Assembly: GCA_013396915.1 (NCBI GenBank)
Contig: VWZL01002495.1
Coordinates: 186,001-250,000 of the forward strand
Direction: 5' to 3'
DNA: 64,000 nucleotides
From: Stercorarius parasiticus
Lineage: Eukaryota; Chordata; Aves; Charadriiformes; Stercorariidae
The number at the start of each line of letters is the position of its first letter. The stretch's first letter is position 1. This document shows positions 37,776 to 50,171 of this stretch, piece after piece. Made by a program: the position numbers and the translations under genes. A model generated the notes under the pieces. That model saw nothing but the letters and a program-made list of their open reading frames with translations, was not told the DNA's origin and did no database searches.

Positions 37776-38272
37776 ATGACTCGAAGCTGTAGTCAGAAAG
37801 GTTTGAAATGGCCTGAAGTTTTAGGAATAGTACTATGGGACATTGAGATATTGGAAATACCCCTCACCAACCTCTAGGCTTGTCATCAACAGGAATAGTG
37901 TTTGGCAGACACTTAGCTATACACAGGACCCTAGTCCCCACTAGGACCAGCCTCTTAGATGGAGATGAACAAACTACCAAATTTGTATTGGAAATACAAA
38001 AACATCTACAAAAAAGTTTCAAAATTAAAAGGAATCATGCTCAGTGGTACCAACCCGCCCCTCCAGAGATACAGGTATATGATTTGCAGCATGGAGATAG
38101 AGTTTTAATGAAAGTATTTTCCCATAAATCTAAACTGGCACCTAGTTGGGAGAGTCTGTATACTGTCTTATTAAGTTCTTACTTTGCTGTAAAGGTTACA
38201 GGGAAGGAAGCCTGGATCCACCGTTCACATGTTAAATGGTTACCTGAGGATTATTCAGTAGATGAACAATGA
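37776..38272 (+). pseudogene. pol: ERV pol remnant: integrase C-terminal part
   Basis: A short piece at 37797-37875 (KWPEVLGIVLW) matches the end of the integrase core and stops. After a frame change, 37880-38272 encodes IVFGRH, then a C-terminal domain with YDLQHGDRVLMKVFSHKSK and VKVTGKEAWIHRSHVKW. The trailing SH3-like, His-Val-Lys pattern is characteristic of gammaretroviral integrase. The zinc-binding HHCC domain and the DDE catalytic core are absent, so a deletion lies near 37775. Confidence 0.85.
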
Positions 38273-38297
38273 CCGGTGATGGAGGAACCTACCACAA

Positions 38298-39696
38298 GTG
38301 CTACTTTGGAAACTGAAGCCATTTGAATTTCCAAAGAATGAAGGAGTTCTGTATTCATGTCATTTTTGTTTCTTTTCCAGAGCTACTTGGATGTGGGACT
38401 CCCCAGATGCCTGGTTAAGTGAACCGTCTGAGACTGTTAATAAGGAATTTTACCCCTCTTGGTATATATGGCACCATTGTAGGAGAGATTGTGGAAATTT
38501 CACAGGTGAAGTTACTAACATTGCCTGTGCTTATTACACAAGAAAAGGGAATATCTAAATTTCTACAGCCCCATTACAAGTGCAGAGAAAACCTCTATTT
38601 TAACTTGTCGCAAACCATAGTCCAAATTGCTAAGAAAACTTGGAGATGTACTCACCTTTCAAGTCACTCAGCATCATGCATTCCTGTGTTAGGGATCCCT
38701 ACACCAAACAACGTATCATGGACTACCTAATGGACAAATACCACTATCAAGACCATATTGATTCACGACAATGGGAGGTGGCAATGCCAGAAGCAAAGAA
38801 CAAATAACACAACATGTGTAAGACGTCAGACCCTGCCCAGTCAACTTAAGGTCTTATACAATAGTACTACCCTTGTGGGCAACTTTAATGATTGTAACCA
38901 AACAATGAAAATAGGAATAGCGGGAATACTTGGGGAGTTTTCCAATATACCCTGGTCTGTACCTGAGGGAAGAGGGTGGGTTTGGATATGTGGTAAGAGA
39001 GCGCACAAAATATTACCAGGAGATTGGTCGGGAACTTGCACCTTAGGAGCTGTTACTCCTAATACTTCTGTATTCGCAAATTTGACTATGGACTCAGGAT
39101 CATGGTTACGAACATTTGTTCGTAGGACCAAACATAGTAATCTGCTAGTACAAAGGCTGACCGCTTTCCACTGCTTCGCTAAATGGTTTCTTCCCTGGTT
39201 GGAAGTGAGTGAATTAGAAAAGGCCTTAGTTAATATTTCAGCAGCAACAGAAATTCTTGGCAATAATACTGCTGATGCAATTACAGCATTACAAGAAGAG
39301 ATTTCACAACTATCCAAATTACACTGCAAAACAGAATGGCATTAGATACTTCGTTAGCTTCACAAGGGGGAGTATGTATAATTATTACCAGTTGTTGCAT
39401 GTACATTGACCAGAGTGGAAGAATTTCAGCCGATGTCCAGAAGATGTGACAACAAGTAAAATTAATGTATGAAGTACAACTGAACAATACTTCAGCAGGA
39501 TTCCAAGAAGTATGGTCTTGGCTTAACCTCCTGGGTATCAGATTTAGGAACTTGGGCAAAACAAATTCTTTATGGGTTATTAATTTTTATAATAATCTTT
39601 GTAATACTCTTTGTTTATATTCAAAGTTGTAACATTTGCTGTGTTCAACTGTCCTCACACCTTAGAGGTTATAAATATTTTTCTCCCATATTATAA
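38298..39696 (+). pseudogene. env: ERV env remnant (surface and transmembrane parts)
   Basis: The surface subunit is broken across frames at 38298-38558, 38419-38730 and 38758-39345, with several N-glycosylation sequons and cysteines. A basic cluster RRTK at 39121-39132 marks the probable SU/TM cleavage region and looks degenerate. The transmembrane part has a heptad-like helix, then after a frameshift near 39330 the segment ALDTSLASQGGVC, which resembles the immunosuppressive-type region, followed by a cysteine pair. A hydrophobic membrane span lies at about 39560-39640, and a tail ends at the stop at 39694-39696. Stops and frameshifts exclude a functional envelope. Confidence 0.85.
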
Positions 39697-39710
39697 CAGG
39701 ATTGTTAATA

Positions 39711-39725
39711 AAAACAAAGGGAGGA
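39711..39725 (+). promoter_or_regulatory. Polypurine tract of the ERV
   Basis: aaaacaaagggagga lies immediately before the 3' LTR start. This is the position and composition expected of the plus-strand primer of reverse transcription. Confidence 0.85.
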
Positions 39726-39726
39726 C

Positions 39727-40250
39727 TGTTGTAGACAAAGTTAGTCGAAATATGGAGCTAGCAGCTTAAACATTAATAATATCTAGAGTAGATGAAGTGA
39801 GCATCTTAAACATTAATAGCTAGACTAGACAAACCCTATAGATTGTGGCATATAAACTGTAACAACCATATTACAAGATGAAAAATAGCTGACTACAGGA
39901 TCGTCTGAAACCAACCTAGAAGGATGTGGTATTGTCTAAGAAGATGGCCACTTAGCAACCGCTTAGTAATGAAACAGCAAACAAATCAAACTAATGAAAA
40001 TGCAAGAAGACCCCAAACCTTAATATTACTATTGGTCCAAACTATCACATGAGGGGTGGGGAATTTAGAGTGTAAGGCAACAATTGCCCAGGGATTTCTT
40101 TGTTCACAGTCCCTCTTCAGAGGCACCCAGCTTGAGCTTTATATTATATTATATATAAAAAGGCCTTTAATCTCTTTTTGTCTTATTGATTCAGCAGAAA
40201 CCTAAAGTTGAACCCTGTTATGGTGGCTGGCATGGATAATTCCAATAACA
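39727..40250 (+). repeat. 3' LTR of the ERV
   Basis: The LTR is 524 bp, starts tgttgtag and ends aataaca. It is complete, unlike its 5' partner. U3 carries the agcatctta/cattaata repeats, and TATATAAAA at 40152-40160 is a likely TATA box. No AATAAA was found between the TATA box and the end of the LTR. It lacks the CR1 fragment seen in the 5' LTR. Confidence 0.9.
40152..40160 (+). promoter_or_regulatory. TATA box in the 3' LTR
   Basis: TATATAAAA is embedded in a short (atatt)n run near the 3' end of U3. It is the only TATA-like element in the LTR at the expected position. Activity is unknown. Confidence 0.55.
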
Positions 40251-40254
40251 TTAC
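40251..40254. repeat. Target-site duplication (3' copy), ttac
   Basis: ttac directly follows the CA end of the 3' LTR and matches the bases before the 5' LTR at 34269-34272. Confidence 0.8.
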
Positions 40255-41660
40255 ACAGAATTATGATAAAGTAACCTGAACTTGAAGTGGCATACATATA
40301 TTGTATGTAAGCCCAAGAACAACATCTAGGTTACTGATGGTCTGTAAAACATTAGGTTTTGCTTCAGACATTATTTTTGTTATCAAATTAGAGTCTGTGT
40401 TTAACAGCAGTATCTCTAAATGGTGGTTCTGTTATGGATGCAAGAACATGAATAATGTTATATGATAAGGAATAAACTATAAACTTTCTTTCCTATTTTC
40501 ATAACTCAATGTAGACAGAGAACATGCTGTTGCACAAGAAATGCAGTGAAAAGCCTGATCCTGTGTTAGGCAAAACATCTATTGGCTTTAGGGTACCACC
40601 AAACAAAACATACAGGCTTTGAAAAGGTTACAATTTCTACTCATGTGCTTTAAGCTGATCAAGAATTCAACTCCTTTTGCTGAATTAGTCCCATAAATTA
40701 CAGTCAAATTATCTCAGTTCACTTTATCTGCTCATTCCTCGATAGGTAAGTCTACCTTCTTACCCAATGTTCACTTTGCTGCCTCCATACAGCTGTGCTG
40801 CCACGACCTCTCAGCGTCTGCTTTGCATTAACGTGTCTGGCATTGCTAGTAGTCAAGGCACCACAAAAATTTTCTTGTGTGAAATGGACCCAGTGCAAAA
40901 CCTGTGTGGAGCAAGAAAATATTCTGACATTTTACCTGTGCTAAATGTTCTAGGCACTATAACTGTTCTGCGAGCAGAACTGAAACCTACTAGTTAAGGT
41001 TTATTTCAGAGGACTGTACTCTACAATGCAGTGCTATGCACAGAGATGCCCTCTAAATGAAGGAAAGTACAGAGTTATGAAGTGTGTGGTGAGAGAAAAA
41101 CCAAGAGTTTCTTTATTACTGCTTTTGCTTTAATAAAAACATGTTATCTATTAGTCATTGCAGAGACAGAGTTTATCTCATTACTAACTTCCAGCTGTAT
41201 CTCCCTCCCATATACATCTTACTGAGCAGAAGATAGAGCTCAGTGTTAAAAAACAAGGAAGAAAAGCTGACTACTACAAGGTAATTAGTGACATGCTTCA
41301 ACTCCCTATGCTATGCTTACAAGAAAATTTTAGTATAATACTTCATTAAATACAAGCTGGCAAATGGTTCCAGCAGGAGCTTATTGCCATGAATTAGGGA
41401 GTGTATAAGCAGTTATAAAGTAAATAAAAGTAGGGCGCGATTGATTGCCCCCGCCTTAAAATGGTAAAATACAGACATTCTAATTTAGAAATTATTTAAA
41501 TAGGGTATTTTTGCAAAGAATTTGTTGTTAAAAATATCATAGCAAAAGATCAAAATAACCAGCTAAAACAATGGCCTCTTGAATCCAAGCATCTTAACAG
41601 ATGGTTTCTATTTAACTTCTATTGCTTCTTCAAGAAGAATTGCTTTAATGTCTGCTACAG

Positions 41661-41685
41661 TTTTATTATTATTATTATTATTTTG
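41661..41685. repeat. (TTA)n microsatellite
   Basis: About seven uninterrupted copies of tta/att. Confidence 0.9.
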
Positions 41686-43810
41686 AGAACATACCTATAG
41701 TATTTTAGACATATAATATAAGGGCAAAACTATGCCAAAAATCTGACAGAAGCATTTCTGAGAGGCTTAACTTCTGTTCTTTTTTTCAGCTGCTGATTCA
41801 GGTCACGTTTTCATTTACTTTCTGCTACTGTTGGACTTGATGAACGATTCTGTTCAACAGGAGGCTCTTTCATCATAGTTCAGTTTCTCGTCAGTGTTTC
41901 CTGATGCTTTTCTTCATCAGCAGCACATTTGAAAAAAAAGCACTTAAAAATATTTTGTTTCCTTGGCTTTAAAAAAGCACAGCTATTTGGGACTTGCAAG
42001 AAGGCATCCAGCAGCCCTCATGGAAATTTGTTGACATAGAGTTTGGTCTTGATCCCGGACAAGAAAACTCTCATGACTTTAAATCTTTTGTAAGCATAAA
42101 ATCTAACTATGTAATATACTTATCTTGTGTTATTTCACAGGAAACGCATTCCAAAATGACTAAGTGATGTAAGTCAGTATTGGTACATTGTATTCCAGGA
42201 CAATATACCATTTCTTCTTCTAGAATAAATGTTACGCAAAAGCAAAAACAGACAGAAATATGACAGATTTCGCTATATTCAGAAGACCTGTGAAAACAGT
42301 AGGCGGGGGGGAAATTTAGCACACAGAGCACTCTTTGATTTCCCCTATTTTGCTGTTAGACTGAGATTAAGAATGATAACAAGGGTTTTCTAGTATCTAT
42401 GAGTGACGTATATTCCAGGTATTTGCTGGAACAAACTGTGTATAAACTTCCTCAAGGTGTATTTGATAGGGTGTTCTCTGCATTCCTATGATTTCTCATA
42501 TCTTTCAGATTCAGCATTAGGAAACATTATGGTGATTTGTTTATTCTCCTTAGCAGATTCTGTAGTCATAAGCCAAAGAGTTATGCTTATCCACATAGGC
42601 GGGCATTTTATTAACCTGTGACAGTGATTAAGACTGGTTCTTCCAAATGACCTTCAATTTCAATTGCTTGTAGAAATGGTACGTGCAATCTTTTTAGTAA
42701 ATTTCTCGCTCAATTTAATAGCCACCAAACAAGCAGAAAAGACTGTAGACTATAATTTTAAAATAAACAATGAGTGTAGTAGTTCCACAAAGAGCACAAA
42801 ATTTACTACCAAGAAAAATATTCACCTGTTTCTATAATGATCTCACCTAATCTAATCTAACTGAAAGCAAATATAATGATCTCACCAAACGTCTGCCTCC
42901 AAAAACACCATGGTTACTACTAGCATTGCCTTTTTTGGAAATACTAGACGATGCTCATGTGAGAGGAACCCAAACTGAATTTCACTAGCAACTATTATTC
43001 TGGTTTTCCCAACCTCAGGGTTATGCAATCAAGAACAGGGAATAAATGTGCTAACACAGTGCAAGCATATTTTCGTGAGCCATCCTCTGGAGGGAAGTGA
43101 GGCATTTGCTGGAGAGGTCAGGTTCTCAAGCACTATAAGGGTAGTTATAAATCTTTTCCTCATCATCATTCTTTTGTCTTCTTATGTATTTATGTTTTAC
43201 TCTATGTTCTTCTAACCTTCTGTCTCTGTTCCCCTCCTGCTACAAGGTGGGGGCCTCAGCCATGGCTTAGTAAGGCTGCAGAGCAGTTTCATCATCTCTC
43301 CTTTACTCTCCCTAGAAACTAGTCAGAGCAACTTCCCTGCATCCAGCACCAGAATGATTAAAGAAAGCATTTAATATGGAATCTGACAATGCTATCTTTT
43401 AACCTGTTTGGTTAACCTTTAGCATGGGTAGAGGTACACTCTCTTCCTACAACACACATGGATACAATGTGGGCATGTGCTCAATAGCAAACAGAAATTG
43501 TGTATGGTCTCAGCGCTTACAACTGTATGTGAAACTAGAATGCTGGAGCACATGGCAGTCAGGATTCACTTTTTTGTGGTAGAGATATGTCTGGATTAGT
43601 TGAATAGGATCATGGCATTGAAGGATAACACAGTAAGATCACAATCACTGTCTATTACAGACAATACAGACAAGTACAACGGTATGGAGGAAAGAAATAA
43701 TACAAAAAAACCCCAAAATAAAACAAACAATCTTTGTGCTAAGGGTACTTAAAAGACAGAGATAAAAGCCCCACAATGTGACATTAGAACATCAGTAATT
43801 TTCTGATTCC

Positions 43811-44210
43811 GCTGAAAGGCTGAGAGACTTGGGTCTTTTTAGTCTGGAAAAAAGACGGCTGAGGGGGGATCTTATCAATGCTTATAAATACTTAAAGGGT
43901 GGGTGTCAGGAGGATGGGGCCAGGCTCTTTTCAGTGGTGCCCGGCAAAAGCACAAGAGGTAATGGGCACAAACTTGAACATAGGAAGTTCCATCTAAACA
44001 TGAGAAGGAACTTCTTTACTTTGAGGGTGTCAGAGCACTGGAACAGGCTGCCCAGAGAGGTGGTGGTGTCTCCTTCTCTGGAGACATTCAAAACCCACCT
44101 GGATGCGTTCCTGTGCAACCTGCTCTAGGTGACCCTGCTCTGGCAGGGGGGTTGGACTAGATGATCTCCAGAGGTCCCTTCCAACCCTACCATTCTGTGA
44201 TTCTGTGATT
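43811..44210 (+). mobile_element. CR1 LINE fragment (3' 400 bp)
   Basis: The element starts within the end of ORF2 (gagagacttgggtctttt). Its frame 43829-44128 shows [20 protein letters not shown] and [20 protein letters not shown]. It ends with the CR1 3' UTR (tggactagatgatctccaga, ggtcccttccaaccc) and two octamer tail copies (attctgtg). Its sequence subtype matches the copy at 701-977 more closely than the one nested in the ERV, which uses attctatg-type tails. Confidence 0.96.
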
Positions 44211-47200
44211 AGAGTCACTCAGCTCAGCATGAGACCTTAAAAATATCAGAGAGATAATGCATAATCTTAAGCATGAAAACAAAATAGCCAAAGGGTATCT
44301 TAAAAAACCCATGGAAATTCAACCCGATCAAGAAAAAACAAGAGAACATATGTTCTGTCAGGGACAATGCAAGACTGAATTTATGGAAGCTATAAAGTCT
44401 AAAGGAATTTTAAAATATTATTTAGAGAAAAAAAACCCAACCCTGATGGAAGAGTCAGGAGGCCAGAGAACTGAAATAGAAAATTAGATTGGTAGTAATA
44501 TTTAGAAATAACATAGCAGGTAGAATGACCACTACGGAAAACTGCTGCTAGCCCTCTAGCTGTGAAGATTGTTCTGCTTCTATATGGCCATGCAGGTGGT
44601 AGAATTTTTCATTAACTTCTGCAGCTGTGGGACCAAGCACTGATTTTCACTATCCAAAAGCCTAGGCCATCCATGGGACAAAACTTACGGAAGTAGTACT
44701 GAAGGAAAGAGACAAAATTGTTTTACTAAACAAAATAAACCAAAAAAATATGGCTGAGATCGAGACTATGAACAAGATTATTTTTTATGCCCACACCACA
44801 GTTCTATACTTCTATGTACTTGGACATCTAGTAAGATTATCAGGATATCTCATGGCCTTGGAGCTATCTATTTATTTATTTACTTACTTAATTACAGTGG
44901 GTCAACTAAAGTCAAATAGACTGTATATTTTATCTCAGTGACCAATTAATTACAGTTCTGTTCTGGAAGATCTTTCTCTATCCCTTCCCATGAGAGTATC
45001 ATTCTTTTCATTCACTGTTACCACCTGGGAACTAATATTCTAATATTGCATTATATTTCACCACATTTACCTTAAATTATAACCTTAGTTCTCAGTTTTA
45101 CAACAGCAAGTGACTAGGATGGGTTATAATATGCTCTTAGATCAGCCACGTTCATACGTCAATGTATAGGTGAATTCTGGCACTTGCTGGTGTCCTTTCA
45201 AAACCAATTTATGCAGGAGAAATGTGGGCTTGGGCTTTTGCTTCCCCCCCCCCTTACTTGTTTCAAATGGGTTCTTATATCAGAAATGAAGTTATCTCTA
45301 TTTCCCATACCAAAGTTGTTCTGCTTTACACAGTGGTCTTGCTTTTTGTTTGGTGACAATAAATGCTGACATTTTTCAACCTCTAGTGACATGGTTAGAA
45401 AGATTCAGTTTTCATTTAGTCAACCACTATACAGAATGAGCAGTGAACATAATGTGTTCATTCACAATCTGAGGAGAGGCATACCAAGAAGTTTGCATTT
45501 TGCTGAGTACGAACTGAGGATTTCAGCTGTGGGGTGCCAGGAACAATCTAGAGGTATGGCTTAATTGCACAGAAACATATTTGTGTGAATTGCCATTTTT
45601 CCCCTTCAATCATAACAAGTTTTTGAATTTGTGCCATGAAAGTTAGAGTGGACTCAATGTCCAGTTTTGTTCTGGACATATATTTGAAACTTGCATTAGA
45701 TCATGTTCAACGAAAACAAGGATACCAGGAACAATTTAAAATCCACTGAGATTATGAATATTTTTCCCCAGGCACACCCCCTTACAATACTTCAGTAGGT
45801 TTTAGTAAGTGATTGTGAAAGGCATCTGGACCAGACAGATACACACGCACAAACAAAAATACCATCCTACTATTCAGTCAAGAGGAAGAAATGGGATCTT
45901 TACCTTTGAGTGTACAGAGTAATTTGTAATAGATTGAGAGGATCCCTGTGTTAACGGACTGATAGAGGCACCAAAGACAACCTAGGTCATAGGCTTGAAA
46001 TGCAGCTCCTGGGAGGTTACAAAGGGCAGAGTCCTGCACCAGGTTCCTCTGGTTCCCCCAGGAATTTGGGAACACTGCCCAAGCATATGGACAAACCCAT
46101 AGGCCTGTCAGTAAAAGGAATGTCTGTACTCCATATGGACACACCTACACACAAACACAGCGTCTGGGTTCTTCTTCCTCAACTGATGAATGTGTTGGAT
46201 AACTAAAATTAACGAGGATGACTTGGGGTTCCCAGGGAGGAAAAATCAGAGGAATATCAGGCAAGAAATTGAAACAGAAGGCTGTAAGGAAGAGGAGTGG
46301 TATGGAGATTTGTCTTCTTTGGCAAACAGAAGAGGCCTCTGTGAACACTATGAGGAGTGAATAAGGGAATAGGAAGAAAATAAAGAAACAGTCATTCTAG
46401 TAAAAAAGAAAAATTGTAATAACAACTGAGGCAAGCAGACCTAATACTAGAAGATGTCAAATAAATGAACGTCAAGTAAATGCACTGGAACAGCAGGATT
46501 TGCTCAAAAAGGGGATACATACAACAACAAAGACAGATGCTGGAAAGTATGCTTAGTGGCAAACCCACTCATGCAGCAGCTGGACTGCATGCAGGCAGCA
46601 CTAATCCCATACAGAAAGGACTGGACCGTCCCTGAGTATTACACTTGAAAATTTATGTCAAAGGACTAGGCCCTTTGGTGTCACTATAGGCACAGCACAG
46701 ACGGGACATTGATCATTTGTAACCCAAATGAGAGGCACATCAGAGGGCAAGAAATATCAGTTCTCTTTGTCAGTTCTGCCAGGATTATCCTAGTAATGAT
46801 GACAATTTACCATAGTTGAATTAGAGTTCCTTTTGTGAAAAACAAGTTTCTTAAGGATTTCACATATACTGATTAGCATCTTCACAGAAGACTATGAAAA
46901 ACCTTTCATTCAAAAAGACTTTGCTTCCAATTTCTTAGGAATATACAGTCCATCTAAGCTTGACTACTGAAGGCATTCTCATCTGCCAGAGTAGCCCTTC
47001 CGAGGGCAGCTGTCTTTGAGTCACATAAGAACCAATGGTATTAAGGAGATAGAAGTTTAAAAACCAAACCCAAAATATAAATCCAACCTTTGTATTACAT
47101 CTAGAAACGAAGTGAAAGCCAAACATTGCAGAAGTTTTCTTTCTGAGAAACTCTTGCTAATAGTCCCTGTAATCCAGTCAGCTGAGAGCTCTGGGACAGA

Positions 47201-48580
47201 GACCCCAGTTACAACCCCCCAAACAGAAGGTAGGACAACACCATTAGCTTTTCTGAGTTTTACGAGGTCAATTCTGCTGATTTTTATTCCCCATGTACTT
47301 ACCTGCACACATGCCCTGAACAAAAGAGACCAAGATGACTACTGGTAGTGTACCTAGAAAATTGCAATGTAAAGCTGAGTAATAGATACAAACACTGCTA
47401 TTTTATCACCATAACATATTGTCTTGAAGTAGGAGTAGAAATAGGAGTAGAAGACCCAGAAGATTGTTGTTAGCCTGTAAATAAGTTAAATAATTAAAAA
47501 AATACTCCAATTTTGATTTATCTCTATCATGTTGGTCTATAAAAGGGGTTATAACCCCTTTTGTTCAATTAGCATCAATGGCTAGAGTTTACACTCTTTA
47601 TTGTCATTTATTGTGAGCTGGCAAAAAAAACCATTAAAGATCAGTGCAGTATTGTGCCACAAAACATAAAACATGAGAAAAACAAGGATTTAGATTTTTT
47701 TGCTCTGACTACATATGCTGCCATAAAAGGATTGTTTGATAGCAAGTTGGTAATTGGAGAATTTGACAGTGCACAAAGAAACGAGAACTAAAGCAAGTTT
47801 TCACCAGTTTTAACTACAAATGAAGTGGTATCTCGCTTTCTCCCAGTGATTTCATTGATCAAAAGCAACTTGTGTGTTTGGCTTATTTATCGGTTTGGAA
47901 CTCCCACACTGCTTCTAGAGTCTCACCAAGAGATACTGTTGACCAAAACTCAAGCCAAAAAAACATTTGTCCTTTTTGAAGCCAGCCTTTTTCTGTGCAA
48001 GCCAAAAGTCAAGTCTAAGTTTTAGTGAGTTTATCCAAGTATAACAAAAATTCCTCATCATGAAACACTCAACCAACCCCAAGAGTAGACAATTACTTGG
48101 AACTACTCACTGACTGAGATGTTACAGATGTCATGGAAAAGAAAGCTCATATATTTTTTCTTGAACAGTCGTGGCATAAAACACAGTCTTTACTAGCATG
48201 TTTGTCACTGACACTCTAGTTATCTCCTGTGATACTTTAGGGCATTGCTATGCTAAGTCTTGAAAAGGATTATCTGGCAGCATTGCACCTATAGCCGTGA
48301 CCACATTGGTTTAACAATGACTTAATAGGCAGCAAACCAGATCTTCTTCAGAGCTATTTATAGCCAGTCTGGATCAGCAAATGGTCTAGATTATAACAAG
48401 GAAATCCTTAATCATAATGCATTAGGGTGATTTCTACTTGGAGTTTATATAGAATATGGACTGTGTGTACTGCACTGTTGCTATCTCCAGTCATGTATCA
48501 AAAGCAAGATCCAGAGAAAGACTCACTAAATATGTAGGGTCCATAATCACTGTAATTATTCCTTTCATTGCTATTTACAG

Positions 48581-48644
48581 AAACTATGAATTTTTGAAGC
48601 TGTTCTGAGGATTCGGTGTTCGTGCGGGTACTGCAATTGCCCAG
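48581..48644 (+). ncRNA. Possible exon of a transcript (non-coding or 5' UTR)
   Basis: A 64-nt segment is bounded by a good acceptor (ttcattgctatttacag) and a perfect donor (CCAG|GTAAGT). It is slightly CpG-bearing in an AT-rich area. All three frames have a stop or only a short open part, so if real it is non-coding or 5' UTR. It could also be chance. Confidence 0.22.
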
Positions 48645-49434
48645 GTAAGTAAGCTTCTTCACACTTGATCAAGTAGAACTATTTTACTTAGCTAAATGAC
48701 ATTATTTAAATATTTAATTAAAAATAACATAATGCTATTTATTTGAATAGGAAATTGAAAAACCCTAAAATAAATACCTCCAGTAACTTGCCGGAACAAG
48801 GGAAGTTCATCAGTCATTTCATTTGTCCAGGATTTCACTCATGGTATGTGCCATGCAACTGCAGTTTTAAGTAGTTCTAAAAATGGCATCATAAATTAAC
48901 AGCAAAATGCTATGAATATCTGATGGCAATTCCAAAAGGCTGAGGATATCTCATGGTTAATAATTTAGGTAAAGTATGCGATTGGGGTAGTGAAGTTAGT
49001 CTACTTACAATGTACCACTGGTTTACAAGTGATGGCCATGTCTGAGATTAAAGTGAATGTTAATGTTCAAAAACTGTACCTGAAACTATAATGTTAGATT
49101 AAACCACTGGACTACTAATTGCAATGAACCCAAAACCCTAATATTAAATGAGATACAGTGTGTGTGGAGAGGTACCAAAATTAACAGACTGTGTTGGGCT
49201 TAGCAGTTTGGGCTTGGCATCAGAATTGCTGGAGAATCCCAGCAGGAAAAGAAGCAGCAGCAGCTCAAAAAGTGATCATAGCAGAGATTGTAATGCAACC
49301 TGTGTTTGATGAATCTTTGGTCAGGTTAATAAGCAGGAGAAAGTGACCCAGTTGGACATTAATGTGTTTAAATTTTAATTTTGTCATTTTGAGTGTACAA
49401 CTGAGGTACATTAATTCTACCATGTGCAAAAAAG

Positions 49435-49568
49435 ATGTCGCAGTGCAATAATCACGGACCCTACAGAATACCTTCAGAATCTACAACCTTCTGTTGGATC
49501 CTGTTGTCAAGCTTACATAAACTCAATGAAAATGCACATGACTCTAATGAACTCTTCATTCCACAAAG
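49435..49568 (+). CDS. Candidate first coding exon, unidentified gene
   Basis: I do not recognise this. An ATG with A at -3 opens a frame beginning MSQCNNHGPYRIPSES that stays open for 44 codons plus 2 nt and meets a strong donor (ACAAAG|GTGAGA). The phase left by this donor fits the acceptor of the candidate exon at 50985, where the joined codon would be Arg followed by WDLTLHS. No known domain or signal peptide is evident. Composition is mixed and protein-like, but a frame of this length is common by chance in this DNA, so the call depends on the phase match and splice sites alone. Confidence 0.22.
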
Positions 49569-49888
49569 GTGAGAATTTCTTACCATACTATAACAGTTGG
49601 TTAGGCTTATATACAAGTAATTCACACATGGATTATAAAAGTACTTCAGACTTCAACAGGAATTGCCTGTGGAGTCTACCCGGAGGGTTGGAGCCTCAGA
49701 ATGTGATAGAGAAATGCTGAAGTATCTGCTGCTTCTATTTTCTTTTTTTTTAAATCTGGAAACCATCCCAGATTGCTTTTCCATGCCCAAAATGTCAGCA
49801 CCTGTCTTTGTTTACACTTTGACAGCTATGTCTTAAAAGGCAAATATTTTAATAAGTACCGCATGTGTGACAGAAGTTATGGCCAGAC

Positions 49889-50171
49889 TGTACTGGTTTT
49901 TGGCTGGGATAGAGTTAATGTTCTTCATAGTAGCTTGTATGGTGCTATGTTTTGGATTTGTGATGAAAACAGCATTGATAACACACTGATGCTTTTTAGT
50001 TATTGCTGAGCAGTGCTTATACAGTATCAAGGCCTTTTCTGCTCCTCACGCTGCCCTGCCAGCGAGTAGGCTGGGGCTGCACAAGAATTTTGGGGAAGAT
50101 GCAGCTGACACAACTGAACCCAGCTACCCAAAGGGATGTCCGATACTGCCTGTTGGGGCTAAACCATGACA
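49889..50171 (+). mobile_element. ERVL-type solo LTR, internally deleted
   Basis: It begins TGTACTGGTTTTTGGCTGGG and continues through gatagagttaatgttcttca, tggtgctatgttttggattt, gctgagcagtgcttatacag and ggccttttctgct. This is a well-known dispersed bird LTR. The segment ends with ggggctaaaccatgaca, the usual terminus. The middle, about half of a full-length copy, is missing after aagggatgtccgatactgcc. Flanks are cagac and caggc, which may be a 5-bp duplication with one change, as expected for ERVL. No internal viral genes are present. Confidence 0.85.

Larger units (their letters stand above)
34273..40250 (+). mobile_element. Defective class I (gammaretrovirus-like) ERV provirus
   Basis: A provirus of about 6 kb (about 4.8 kb without later insertions) is bounded by LTRs in TG...CA form and flanked by a 4-bp duplication. 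In order it holds a 5' LTR lacking its 3' part, a short gag remnant, RT palm, RNase H, integrase C-terminal domain, env, a polypurine tract and a 3' LTR. The primer-binding site, most of gag, protease, the first part of RT and the integrase catalytic core are missing. All frames carry stops and shifts. The gammaretroviral character rests on the integrase C-terminal domain, the transmembrane env motif and the 4-bp duplication. LTR divergence of roughly 10 percent by hand makes it an old insertion. It is not able to replicate. Confidence 0.9.
40255..48580. other. Intergenic DNA
   Basis: This is an AT-rich non-coding stretch with a CR1 fragment (43811-44210), a TTA microsatellite, a 15-bp duplicated motif (tataatgatctcacc at 42833 and 42872) and a short poly-C run (45244-45253). 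A 76-codon frame next to the CR1 (44257-44487) is lysine- and glutamate-rich but has no recognised domain. No gene is supported. Confidence 0.6.

Noticed and set aside
38841..39329. 162-codon minus-strand frame
   Set aside because: It is antisense to the ERV env remnant, whose plus-strand reading is supported by position and motifs.
44257..44487. 76-codon Lys/Glu-rich plus-strand frame next to a CR1
   Set aside because: It has no domain, no splice or start context, and lies in A-rich DNA where such frames are common.
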